64,000 nt of DNA from Cryobacterium sp. PH31-L1 (lineage in GTDB: Bacteria > Actinomycetota > Actinomycetes > Actinomycetales > Microbacteriaceae): NCBI RefSeq assembly GCF_030063145.1, contig NZ_JASISM010000005.1:248001-312000 (forward strand), written 5' to 3'. The position numbers and the translations under genes are program-made. The notes beneath the pieces are model-generated. The model made no database searches, was not told the origin of the DNA, and saw only the letters and a list, made by a program, of their open reading frames with translations. Below are positions 54,873 through 63,098 of the stretch, piece by piece. The first letter of the stretch is position 1, and every line of letters begins with the position of its first letter.

Positions 54873-56903
54873 ATGTTCATGGAAAACCCGAGCGAGTCCG
54901 GTTCGAACCCCGTCATTGTGGCGGTGGAGCAGGCTCGGGATGCACTGCTGGCGGCGTTGGGCGGGGTGTCGTTCGGGTTGCTGGGCGATGAAGAATCCCT
55001 GACCGTGCTGCTGGCGCTGGAGAGCGTGGGCCGGGTCGTTGACGGTGCCCGGGTGCTCTCCACGACCGACGTGCTGCGCCGCTCCGAATACTTTGATGCT
55101 GCCGCAGCGAAAGCCGCAGCCCAGGCGGCTGTTGATCAGAGTGCCGCCGCCCCGGGCGGTGCGGGTTCGAACAGTGCTGGTGCGGACAGTGCTGGTTCGG
55201 ACACTGCTTCTGCGGAATCTGTGCCCCTTGAGTCTGCTGCGGCTGCTGCGGCCTCGCCGAGCGTGGCGGGTGCCGCGGCGGCTCTGGCTGCGCCGACGCT
55301 GGCCCGTCGGCTGGGCTGCCGCAGCGGCGTCGAACTGGTCTGCACCCTCGCCCGACTCTCCCGCAGCGAGGTGCGTCAGCGGTCCGCGCTCGGTGAGAAA
55401 GCCGGCCAGCGGATGCTACTCGGCCGCCCCCTCAGTCCCACCTATCCTGTTCTCGGGAAGGCGCTGCAGGGCGGGGCGCTCGGGCTGGAGCAGGCCCGCG
55501 TGATCGTGCAGGTGCTCGACGGCCTGCGCTCCGAGGTGTTGCCCCCGGACCTCGACCGGGTCGAACGCTCCCTCGTGGCGAGCGGGTCCGGGGCGATCAC
55601 TCCCGAAACTGAGGGACTGCCCGGTGCCGGCATCGCCTTTGCGCCGGAACTGCTGCGGCAGCAGGGCATCCAATGGAAGGCGCGCCTCGCCCCCGACGGC
55701 ACCGCACCCGGCGAAACCCCCACCGAACGGCGCAGCTGGCTCACCTTCGGCGGCCTAGCCAACGGCGGCTATAGCTTGAACGGCTGGTTCACCACCCTCG
55801 ACCGCGCCATCATCGGCAACGTCTTCGATGCGTACCTGTCCGCCGCGGCGGCCAACCCGGTTCCCGGCGCCGACAGCGCCGCGACCCGGGCGACCGGCAC
55901 CACCTCTGGCACGGCGTCCGGCACGAGTCGAGTTTCCAAGACCACCCCGCGGGCACGGGTCGCGTTCCGGGAGACCGAACCCGATCACGCAGACGACACG
56001 GACGAGTTCGGCGATGTCGAATCTGAGGTCGGACCTGACGTTGACGCTGGCGTCGCCGGCGCGCACCGCGGTATCGACGGCAAGAACGGCCGGAACTACA
56101 ACAGCGAAGCGGCACCAGAATCGACCAGCGAGGCGCGGGACGCCTCGGCCCAGGCCACCGAAATTGGCGAGGCCCACGACTCCCTCGAGGCGGGCGTGAA
56201 AATGGAGGCCAGCGAGGCGCTCGGCACCGACCCACCCGACCCACTCAGCTCCGACCGGCTCAGCTCCGACCGGCTCAGTCCGTGCCCGCAGCAACCCGAC
56301 GACACCCGCTCCCGCAGTGAAAAACAAGCCAGCATCCTGCGCGCCGTGTTCGAAGGCGCCGCCCGGCACCCCGGCACCCCCACCATGGGCGGAGCCGCCC
56401 CCACCGTGCTCGTACACATCAACATCAACGACCTCCTCGACGGCCGCGGCACCGGCTGGATCGACGGCATCGACGGACACCTCACCACCAGCCAAGTCGA
56501 CGAACTGATCTGCGCCGGCGGCTACCAACCCGCGCTGTTCGGCCAGAACGGCCAAATCCTAAACCTCGGCCGCAGCAACCGGTTCTTCACCGCCACCCAA
56601 CGCCGAGCCCTCGCCGCCCGAGACGGCGGCTGCGTCATCCCCGGCTGCACCGTGCCACCACACCTGGCACAAGCGCACCACGTCATCCCCTGGCAAAAAG
56701 GCGGCCCGACCGACATCGACAACGCCGTGCTGCTCTGCAACGCCGGCCATGCCAGCATCGACACCTCCGGCTGGGAGATCGACATGCGCGACGGCCGCCC
56801 CTGGATCCGCGGCCCGCTCGTATTCGACCCCACCCAAACCTGGCGCCCCGCCGGCCAAAACCGCGCCGCCACACCCGCCGAGAAACCCCACTGGGACAAG
56901 TAG
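54873..56903 (+). CDS. DUF222/13E12-type HNH endonuclease
   Basis: 676 aa from ATG 54873, 11 nt after AAGGAGG; ATG 54864 and 54879 are alternatives. DUF222 domain (AVEQARDALLAALGG, RLGCRSGVELVCTLARLSRSEVRQRSALG in parts, GPLSPT-type region) with two low-complexity inserts: an Ala/Ser/Gly run near 95-135 and a long acidic/Ser-rich run near 345-480. The HNH motif is at the end: RDGGCVIPGCTVPPH, AHHVIPWQKGG, NAVLLCNAGH. The family is multicopy in actinobacteria (REP13E12-like) and its biological role is unclear; nuclease activity is inferred. Dispersed repeats follow. Confidence 0.9.
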   Translation: MFMENPSESGSNPVIVAVEQARDALLAALGGVSFGLLGDEESLTVLLALESVGRVVDGARVLSTTDVLRRSEYFDAAAAKAAAQAAVDQSAAAPGGAGSNSAGADSAGSDTASAESVPLESAAAAAASPSVAGAAAALAAPTLARRLGCRSGVELVCTLARLSRSEVRQRSALGEKAGQRMLLGRPLSPTYPVLGKALQGGALGLEQARVIVQVLDGLRSEVLPPDLDRVERSLVASGSGAITPETEGLPGAGIAFAPELLRQQGIQWKARLAPDGTAPGETPTERRSWLTFGGLANGGYSLNGWFTTLDRAIIGNVFDAYLSAAAANPVPGADSAATRATGTTSGTASGTSRVSKTTPRARVAFRETEPDHADDTDEFGDVESEVGPDVDAGVAGAHRGIDGKNGRNYNSEAAPESTSEARDASAQATEIGEAHDSLEAGVKMEASEALGTDPPDPLSSDRLSSDRLSPCPQQPDDTRSRSEKQASILRAVFEGAARHPGTPTMGGAAPTVLVHININDLLDGRGTGWIDGIDGHLTTSQVDELICAGGYQPALFGQNGQILNLGRSNRFFTATQRRALAARDGGCVIPGCTVPPHLAQAHHVIPWQKGGPTDIDNAVLLCNAGHASIDTSGWEIDMRDGRPWIRGPLVFDPTQTWRPAGQNRAATPAEKPHWDK

Positions 56904-56962
56904 CGCGAACTGCACTCGGCCGACGGAATGGCTGGGCACCGCAGACAGCCACCGCGGGACTA

Positions 56963-57060
56963 CGGCGGTCTCGACAGGCTCGACCAGCGGGATGCCAGCG
57001 ACCGCAGACCGACTCACGTTGCACGGACGGCGGTCTCGACAGGATTGCTCAGCGGGTTGG
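56963..57060. repeat. Two further copies of the GGTCTCGAC dispersed repeat
   Basis: CGGCGGTCTCGACAGGCTCG at 56963 and GGCGGTCTCGACAGGATTG near 57028, followed by CAGCGGG(A/T)T in each, match the pair at 34185-34300. Copies lie just after the HNH gene. Confidence 0.75.
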
Positions 57061-57402
57061 GGGCGTATTAGTAGCTCTGGAGCCTAGCCGCGCCGGCGCA
57101 AGCGCACCGTGGGAAGAGGCGGTGCCGGAATCGGGCCGGGTTGTCCGGCGGGAAAGCTGCCGAAGCGCGGCTCGAGGGCCACACCGTCGACCACCCCGAC
57201 ATCAGCTACGCCGACCGCCCAGTCGACCGTCCCGACATCAGCACCGACGACCACGCTTTCAGCAGCGCTGATCTCCGTCTGCCACCGGGCGCGGTAGGCG
57301 ACGATCTCTTCGTGGCTGCATTGCCAACCTCTATCTGGCGTTCCAGGACGATGTGCTCGCCTTGCAGGACCAGATTGAAGGCCGGGCCCACTAGGTGCTG
57401 TG
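57061..57402. other. Decayed region, no intact gene
   Basis: On the plus strand 57319-57393 reads NLYLAFQDDVLALQDQIEGR before a stop, which resembles the natural C-terminus of a lost enzyme. On the minus strand the cupin frame runs on here only because of its frameshift. I cannot name the original genes. Confidence 0.4.
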
Positions 57403-57683
57403 TCAGGCGAATTTTTCACACTCGACGAATTCGATGGTGTGCGCGCACCACGGTTCTCGACGGTGTGTTCGGCCCCGGATGGCCGCGTGTAGCTCTGACC
57501 GTTGCGAATTTCCGCGACGATCTCTGAGCCGTCGGCGTTGATCACGTGCATGGTTGCGCTCACGAGGGGCACAACCACATATTCATATTCGTGCACGTGC
57601 ATGGGAATGGCATCGCCGGGTTCAATCGTCCACTTGGTCGCGCGAAAAATTTCATTGTCGATTTGCGTCTCACCGGTGGCCAT
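57403..57683 (-). pseudogene. Small cupin gene with a frameshift near its end
   Basis: From ATG 57683 the frame reads a one-domain cupin (ATKWTIEPGDAIPMHVHEYEY with metal-type HVHEYEY, GQSYTRPSGAEHTVENRG). After about residue 80 the expected ending TIEFVECEKFA followed by TGA (57403-57405) is in another frame; the mismatch equals two extra bases or one lost base in the GTGTGCGCGCAC tract (57437-57448). As read, the product would instead run to 57084 with a 110-residue nonsense tail. Confidence 0.75.
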
Positions 57684-57751
57684 GAGTTCCCCTTGCTCGT
57701 GCAGCGGACAGTACGACGATCCTACTCAGGGTAAGACGGGAACGACGCGGT

Positions 57752-59038
57752 CTACGCGGCGCCAGCGGCGGCATCCGCCCGTACCGTGTTGGTATCGGCG
57801 GGGTCCTTCTGGCGGCGACTGGCGAGCAAAAACGGCAAGCCGACGAGCTGAACGACCGCGCCGATCACGAGCGAGGCACCGTAGCCCTGCAGGTCGGCCG
57901 CACGGCCGAGGGCGGGCTGAATGAAGACCCCGCCGAGGCTGCCGAACAGGGAGTCGAACGACAACACGGTCGCGCGCTGCTTCGACGGGATCATGTCGTT
58001 GAGGTAGGCCTGCCGCACCGGCCCGGCGACGGCGAACACGAAACCCCAGATTACGAGGAGAATGACCGCGAGCCAGAACAGGCGATTCAGGCCGAGTGCC
58101 ACGAGCGTCCCGACGCTCACGATCGACGCGACGAGCACCATGCTCGTGCGCTTCGCGAACAGAGAGCGGATGCGCGGCGCCAGCAGTCCGCCGCCCACTT
58201 GGGCTAGAGACAGCACGGCCGCCGCCAGCCCGGCGATGGAGTACGCGGTCGGGTCGCCGTAGAGCTCAAGCAGATACGGCTGCAGCGCGTAGAACGCGTA
58301 AATGCCGACCCCGCCGGCGAACGGTGCGGAAAAGATGACGTAGCGCACCGAGCGCTTGCGCAGGCCGTGTTCGATCGACTGGGTGAGTACGTTGCGGGTG
58401 GCCGTCAGCGGGCCAGCCGACCGGTCAGGGGTGAACCCGAGGTCCTTCATGACTACGTAGGCGAAGACGAACATGACCACGAGCACGCCAGCACGCAGCA
58501 GGAATGGCACGCCGAGGTTGGTGGCCTGGGCGATCACCCCGCCGAGCACCGAGCCGGTGAACATGGCGATTCCGGTCACCACGAGGCCACGACCGAACAC
58601 GGCCTCGAGGCTGCCCGTGTATCCGGTCGAGGCCAGGGCGTCGACCAGCCAAGCTTCCACCGCGCCGGAGAAGAAGGTGAAACCGAGCCCGAGCAGCACC
58701 GACACGAGCGCCCACCACACGAACGGCGCGTGCCAGAGCCACAGCATCCAGTAGAGGCCGGTCGTGACCGACAGTGTGATCGTGCCGAGGAGATAAGACG
58801 CCTTACGGCCGACCGTGTCGGCGACCACCCCGGTGGGAATCTCGAAGACGACCATGCCCACGGTGAAGAATGCGTTGGCGGCGAAGGCTTCGAAGTTCGA
58901 CAGCCCAGCGTCGAGCAGAAACAACGTGTTGATGCCCCAGATGAACGATGCGGCCAGGGTGTTGCCGAGCATCAGGGTCAGATACACGCGCTGCACGCGT
59001 CGCGCCGCCTGGTTCACGATCAGCTCCGGCCGATGCAT
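57752..59038 (-). CDS. MFS transporter
   Basis: 428 aa from ATG 59038; 12 membrane spans. Motif A GVVADTVGRKASYLLG after span 2 and the second-half counterpart LLAPRIRSLFAKRTSMV, with DMIPSKQRATVLSFDSLFGSLGG near the end, fit tetracycline/multidrug-type exporters of the major facilitator superfamily. Substrate unknown. It diverges from the truncated MalT-type regulator, which may once have controlled it. Confidence 0.88.
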   Translation of the reverse strand: MHRPELIVNQAARRVQRVYLTLMLGNTLAASFIWGINTLFLLDAGLSNFEAFAANAFFTVGMVVFEIPTGVVADTVGRKASYLLGTITLSVTTGLYWMLWLWHAPFVWWALVSVLLGLGFTFFSGAVEAWLVDALASTGYTGSLEAVFGRGLVVTGIAMFTGSVLGGVIAQATNLGVPFLLRAGVLVVMFVFAYVVMKDLGFTPDRSAGPLTATRNVLTQSIEHGLRKRSVRYVIFSAPFAGGVGIYAFYALQPYLLELYGDPTAYSIAGLAAAVLSLAQVGGGLLAPRIRSLFAKRTSMVLVASIVSVGTLVALGLNRLFWLAVILLVIWGFVFAVAGPVRQAYLNDMIPSKQRATVLSFDSLFGSLGGVFIQPALGRAADLQGYGASLVIGAVVQLVGLPFLLASRRQKDPADTNTVRADAAAGAA

Positions 59039-59165
59039 ATTTTCACAGAGCAATCATCGACCCTGTTCGAGCGGATGGCTACCCGCGACGCGCTCGGGTC
59101 AGGTCATGACGGCCATCGGCGGGAGATGCCGGACACCAAGCACGTCGTGACCCTGTGATGAGGGC

Positions 59166-59729
59166 ATGTCGATGCCGGTTGTGGCTACGAAGCTCTTCAT
59201 TCCCGCTCGTCGACCACAGGTCGTGACTCGTCCGCGCCTGATCGAGCGCCTGCACGAAGGCCTGCGGGCCGGGCACAAACGAACTCTGATCTCCGCCCCG
59301 GCCGGGTTCGGCAAGACGACGCTCCTGAGTGAATGGATCGCCGCACTGCCCGAGCCGGCGGGCAGGATGGCCTGGGTCTCGCTCAACGAGGCAGAACGCG
59401 ATCCGGCCCGGTTTCTGAGTTATCTGGTCGCCGCCGTGCAGATCGCCGGCGTCAGCATCGAAGCGGATGCCCCCGCCCCCGCCGGTCAGCCGCGCTCCGC
59501 CGAGCAGACCATAACGGCCCTCATCAACGCCGTGGCGCGCGCCGGGCACGAAATCGTCGTCGTGCTGGATGACTTCCACGTGGTCTCCGGTGGACCGGTC
59601 ACCGACCTGGTGACTCTTCTGCTCGACCACCAGCCGTCGAACCTGCACTTGGTCATCGCCGGCCGCGCCGATCCCCCGCTGCCGCTGGCGCGCCTGCGCG
59701 CCGTTTCGGTGCGAGCACGACCGGGATCA
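59166..59729 (+). pseudogene. Truncated MalT/LuxR-type (STAND ATPase) regulator
   Basis: The first 179 residues are clearly the N-terminus of a large ATP-dependent LuxR-family activator: ATKLFIPARRPQVVTRPRLIERL, Walker A SAPAGFGKTTLL (about 43-54), Walker B VVLDDFHVV (about 132-140), and VIAGRADPPLPLARLRA. After about 59702 the homology stops; the frame continues only as antisense of the VOC gene. TPR and DNA-binding parts (some 700 residues) are missing. It cannot be a working activator. Confidence 0.8.
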
Positions 59730-60170
59730 GCTGTCCGCCGGCTGCTGGCCCAGGTAGGCGTCCGGCCCCTTCTCGGCGGCGACCGGGTCCATCCACAGGG
59801 CGCTGAACTCGTTGCCCTCGGGATCCTGAAAGTCGCGCGCGTACATGAAGCCGTAATCCTGGGGCTCGCGCGGCTCGGTGGCGCCGGCGGCCAGCGCCTT
59901 CTCGAGCAACGCGTCGACCTCGTCGCGGGAGTCTCGGCTGAACGCGGTCTGCGTCATCACAGAGATACGCGGATCGGCGATGGGCTTGTCGGTGAAAGTG
60001 GCGAAGAAGTCCCGGGTGAGCACCATGAGGTAGAGGTTCTCTTCGATCACGATGCAGGCGGCGTTCTCGTCGGTGAACACCGGGTTGACGCGCCAGCCGA
60101 GGGCCTCAAAAAAAGTCTTCGACCGGTCGAGGTCACTCGTGGAGAGGTTGACGAAGATGCTGGTAACCAT
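59727..60170 (-). CDS. VOC family protein
   Basis: 147 aa. ATG 60170 with AGGAGT five bases upstream. VFVNL-type start (TSIFVNLSTSDLDRSKTFFEALGW), then EENLYLMVLTRDFFATF and the C-terminal FMYARDFQDPEGNEFSALWMDP. This subgroup resembles PhnB/lactoylglutathione-lyase-like proteins of unknown reaction. The stop sits at the junction with the truncated regulator, so its 3' neighbour was lost or replaced. It precedes the MarR gene end by 89 nt. Confidence 0.88.
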   Translation of the reverse strand: MVTSIFVNLSTSDLDRSKTFFEALGWRVNPVFTDENAACIVIEENLYLMVLTRDFFATFTDKPIADPRISVMTQTAFSRDSRDEVDALLEKALAAGATEPREPQDYGFMYARDFQDPEGNEFSALWMDPVAAEKGPDAYLGQQPADS

Positions 60171-60259
60171 GCTGACTCCTATGTCGGTCAAAAGCGATCC
60201 GTCGATCTGCGGTCCTGCCAACATACTGGTTGAAACACGCAGGCTGTCAAGTGACAAGT

Positions 60260-60799
60260 TCAGTCCCGCAGGTGACCATCCACGTCGGGGTCCACGAAAT
60301 CGCCGGCGTCACGGCGAAAACCGGTCAGCACGCTGATCAGGTTCTGAACCTCACCGGCACCCAGGCCCGGCTGCGTGAACACTCGAGCGTTGAGTTCGTC
60401 GGTGGCGGCGAGCACGCTGGTCTGGCCCAGCGGCGTGAGCTCGATCAGCGTGGCTCGCCCATCGGTCGGGTGCGCCACCCGTCGCACGAGTCCGGCCGCT
60501 TCAAGCCGGTCGACCGTGTTGGTCACGCTGGTGGGGTGCACTTGTAGCCTGGCGCTGGCCTTGGCCATCGGCAGCGCCTTGCTGCGGGTGAAGCTCAGCA
60601 GCGCGAGCAGTTCATAGCGGGCAAAGGTGAGGCTGAGCGGCTTGAGAACCGTATCGATGCGGGCGAGCATGATCTGCTGGGTGCGCATGATCGAGGTGAC
60701 CGCGGCCATTCCGTCGGCGGCGTCTGCCCAGCCGTGCTCGACCCAGTGGCGGCGCGCCTCGAGGATGGGATCGGTCTGCAACGGGGGTATTGAAGACAT
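60260..60799 (-). CDS. MarR family regulator
   Basis: 179 aa. ATG 60799 with AGGAGG four bases upstream. Winged-helix core: FARYELLALLSFTRSKALPMAKASARLQVHPTSVTNTVDRLEAAGLVRR read in parts (residues about 60-110) and the wing HPTDGRATLIELT. It is divergent from the acyl-CoA dehydrogenase across a 40-bp double palindrome, which is very likely its own operator. The ligand is probably a CoA thioester or branched-chain acid; this is inferred from the genes. Confidence 0.92.
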   Translation of the reverse strand: MSSIPPLQTDPILEARRHWVEHGWADAADGMAAVTSIMRTQQIMLARIDTVLKPLSLTFARYELLALLSFTRSKALPMAKASARLQVHPTSVTNTVDRLEAAGLVRRVAHPTDGRATLIELTPLGQTSVLAATDELNARVFTQPGLGAGEVQNLISVLTGFRRDAGDFVDPDVDGHLRD

Positions 60800-60879
60800 C
60801 GGTCCTCCTAACTGGCGAGCGGATGCCCACGGCTATGTTCTCACGCGCCAACGCGGCGCAGAAATGGCCAACCCAAAAA

Positions 60880-60919
60880 ATACTAGGAAGCCCTAGCAAT
60901 TACTAGGGCTTCCTAGTAT
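60880..60919. promoter_or_regulatory. Double palindromic MarR operator
   Basis: Two 17-nt arms, 60880-60896 and 60903-60919, are exact reverse complements around CAATTA. Each arm is itself a dyad: CTAGG-AAGC-CCTAG (60883-60896) and CTAGG-GCTT-CCTAG (60903-60916), with centres 20 bp apart, about two helical turns. It lies 80 nt upstream of the MarR start and 59 nt upstream of the dehydrogenase start, so two dimers could control both directions. Confidence 0.85.
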
Positions 60920-60978
60920 CTTGGTCGGAGACAACACAACGTCGTTTTTATCCGGCGTTGCGAGGAAGCAGGCGGAGC

Positions 60979-62118
60979 ATGTTCCAGCTCAGTGAAGACC
61001 AACGCGACCTGGTGGCGATGGTGCGCGATTTTGCGACCTCCTCGCTCGCCCCGCACGCGGTGGAATGGGACCAGACCAAACATTTTCCGATCGACGTGCT
61101 CGAGGAGGCAGGGAGCCTGGGCATGGGCGGCATCTACGTGCAAGAAGATGTGGGCGGCTCGGGCCTCACCCGCAGCGATGCCGCGCACATCTTCGAAGAA
61201 CTCGCCAAGGGCGACCCCACCATCGCCGCCTACATCTCTATTCACAACATGGTCGCCTGGATGATCGACAGTTTCGGCAACACGGACCAGCGCAAAAAAT
61301 GGGTTCCCGACCTGGCCGCCATGACGTCGCTCGGCAGTTACTGCCTCACCGAACCGGATGCCGGTTCCGACGCGGGTGCCCTCCGCACCAAGGCCGTGCG
61401 CGACGGCGATGACTACGTGCTCAACGGCGTGAAACAGTTCATCTCCGGAGCCGGATGCTCGAGCGTCTATGTCGTCATGGCGCGAACGAGCGACACCGGC
61501 AACCAGGGCATTTCCGCGATCGTGGTACCGGCCGAAACACCCGGGCTCTCCTTCGGCCCGAACGAGAAGAAGATGGGCTGGAACGCCATGCCCACCGCCC
61601 AGGTGATCTTCCACAACGTGCGCGTGCCGGTCGGTAACCTGCTCGGCGCCGAGGGCGACGGATTCGGCATCGCCATGAAGGGACTCAACGGCGGGCGCAT
61701 CAACATGGGTGCCTGCTCCCTCGGCGGCGCCCAGTGGGCGCTCGACCAGACCGTGGCCTACCTGAAGGAGCGCAAGGCTTTCGGCAAACCGCTGATCGAT
61801 CAGCAAGCCCTCGTGTTCGAACTCGCCGACATGGACACCGAGCTCGAAACGGCCCGCACCATGATCTGGCGGGCAGCGGATGCCCTGGACCGCGGCGCCC
61901 CCGACCTCGTGAAACTCTGCGCGATGGCCAAACGCGTCGCCACCGACGCCGGATTCTCGGTGGCCAACCGCGCCATCCAGCTGCACGGCGGCTACGGCTA
62001 CCTCAGCGAATACGGCATCGAAAAGGTCGTGCGCGACCTGCGCGTGCACCAGATCCTCGAGGGCAGCAACGAGATCATGCGCCTCATCATCGGGCGGACC
62101 CTGGCGGATGTCCACTGA
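60979..62118 (+). CDS. Acyl-CoA dehydrogenase, isobutyryl-CoA dehydrogenase-like
   Basis: 379 aa. FAD-dependent acyl-CoA dehydrogenase: YCLTEPDAGSDAGAL (substrate/FAD loop), KQFISGAG, NGGRINMGACSLGGAQ, RKAFGKPLIDQQ, and the C-terminal QLHGGYGYLSEYGIEKVVRDLRVHQILEGSNEIMR in parts with its Glu in the short/branched-chain position. Best fits ACAD8-type enzymes oxidising isobutyryl-CoA to methacrylyl-CoA in valine breakdown. ATG 60979; in-frame ATG-like codon at 60958 lacks a signal. mmsB follows 59 nt later. Confidence 0.88.
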   Translation: MFQLSEDQRDLVAMVRDFATSSLAPHAVEWDQTKHFPIDVLEEAGSLGMGGIYVQEDVGGSGLTRSDAAHIFEELAKGDPTIAAYISIHNMVAWMIDSFGNTDQRKKWVPDLAAMTSLGSYCLTEPDAGSDAGALRTKAVRDGDDYVLNGVKQFISGAGCSSVYVVMARTSDTGNQGISAIVVPAETPGLSFGPNEKKMGWNAMPTAQVIFHNVRVPVGNLLGAEGDGFGIAMKGLNGGRINMGACSLGGAQWALDQTVAYLKERKAFGKPLIDQQALVFELADMDTELETARTMIWRAADALDRGAPDLVKLCAMAKRVATDAGFSVANRAIQLHGGYGYLSEYGIEKVVRDLRVHQILEGSNEIMRLIIGRTLADVH

Positions 62119-62177
62119 CCGCCGGACGCACCGGTTGAAGATAGTCCTGACCACCACACCCTGAAGAAGGAAAACAG

Positions 62178-63089
62178 ATGAGCAACCGAATAGCCTTCAT
62201 CGGCCTGGGTCACATGGGCGGCCCGATGGCCGCCAACCTGGTCACGGCCGGACACACCGTCATCGGCTACGACCTCGTGCCCGCCGCCCTCGACGAGGCT
62301 CGCGCGAACGGCATCACCGTGGCCGAGTCGGCGGCGGCCGCCGTGGCCGACGCCGAGATCGTGATCACCATGCTCCCGAGCGGCCGGCACGTGCTCGGCG
62401 CCTACCAAGGCGACGGGGCTACTGCCGGACTGATCGCATCCGCGGGGCCGCACACGCTCTTTCTCGAATGCTCCACGATCGACGTGAGCGACGCACGCGC
62501 CGCACGCGACCTGCTCGTCGCGGCCGGACACCGCGGCTTGGACGCGCCGGTCTCCGGCGGAGTGGGCGGCGCCACGGCCGGCACACTCACCTTCATGGTG
62601 GGGGCCGACCCTGCAGACTTCGAATCGGCACTGCCGGTGCTGCAGATCATGGGCGGCAAGATCGTGCACTGCGGCGAATCGGGCGCCGGGCAAGCTGCCA
62701 AGGTCTGCAACAACATGATCCTCGGAATCTCGATGATCGCCGTGAGTGAGGCGTTCGTGCTCGCCGAGAAGCTCGGCCTCAGCCACCAGGCCCTGTTCGA
62801 CGTGGCCTCCGCGGCCTCCGGGCAGTGCTGGGCCCTCACCACGAACTGCCCGGTGCCCGGACCGGTGCCGACCAGCCCGGCCAACCGGGACTACCAGCCC
62901 GGCTTTGCCGGAGCGCTCATGGCGAAGGACCTCGGCCTGGCCGTGAACGCCCTCGAAGCCACCGGCGTTGCGGCCGAACTCGCCCCGCTCGCCGCCCAGA
63001 TCTACCGCCGCTTCGCCGACGCGGATGGCGGTGGTCGGGACTTCTCCGGCATCATCACCGAGATCCGTGCCAACTCCGAGCACACCTAA
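62178..63089 (+). CDS. mmsB: 3-hydroxyisobutyrate dehydrogenase
   Basis: 303 aa. AAGGA seven bases before ATG 62178. Rossmann start FIGLGHMGGPMAANL, DAPVSGGVGGATAGTLTFMVGG-like substrate loop (DAPVSGGVGGATAGTL), and catalytic Lys in GAGQAAKVCNNMILG (about 172). It oxidises 3-hydroxyisobutyrate to methylmalonate semialdehyde, a later step of valine catabolism, in the cytosol. With the preceding dehydrogenase it forms the core of a valine operon under MarR control. Confidence 0.94.
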   Translation: MSNRIAFIGLGHMGGPMAANLVTAGHTVIGYDLVPAALDEARANGITVAESAAAAVADAEIVITMLPSGRHVLGAYQGDGATAGLIASAGPHTLFLECSTIDVSDARAARDLLVAAGHRGLDAPVSGGVGGATAGTLTFMVGADPADFESALPVLQIMGGKIVHCGESGAGQAAKVCNNMILGISMIAVSEAFVLAEKLGLSHQALFDVASAASGQCWALTTNCPVPGPVPTSPANRDYQPGFAGALMAKDLGLAVNALEATGVAAELAPLAAQIYRRFADADGGGRDFSGIITEIRANSEHT

Positions 63090-63098
63090 GCTGAAACC

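Noticed and set aside
57084..57402. C-terminal extension of the cupin frame
   Set aside because: Results from the frameshift; the natural stop is at 57403-57405 in another frame.
59730..60233. Continuation of the MalT-like frame into 60233
   Set aside because: This part is antisense to the VOC gene; homology ends near 59702.
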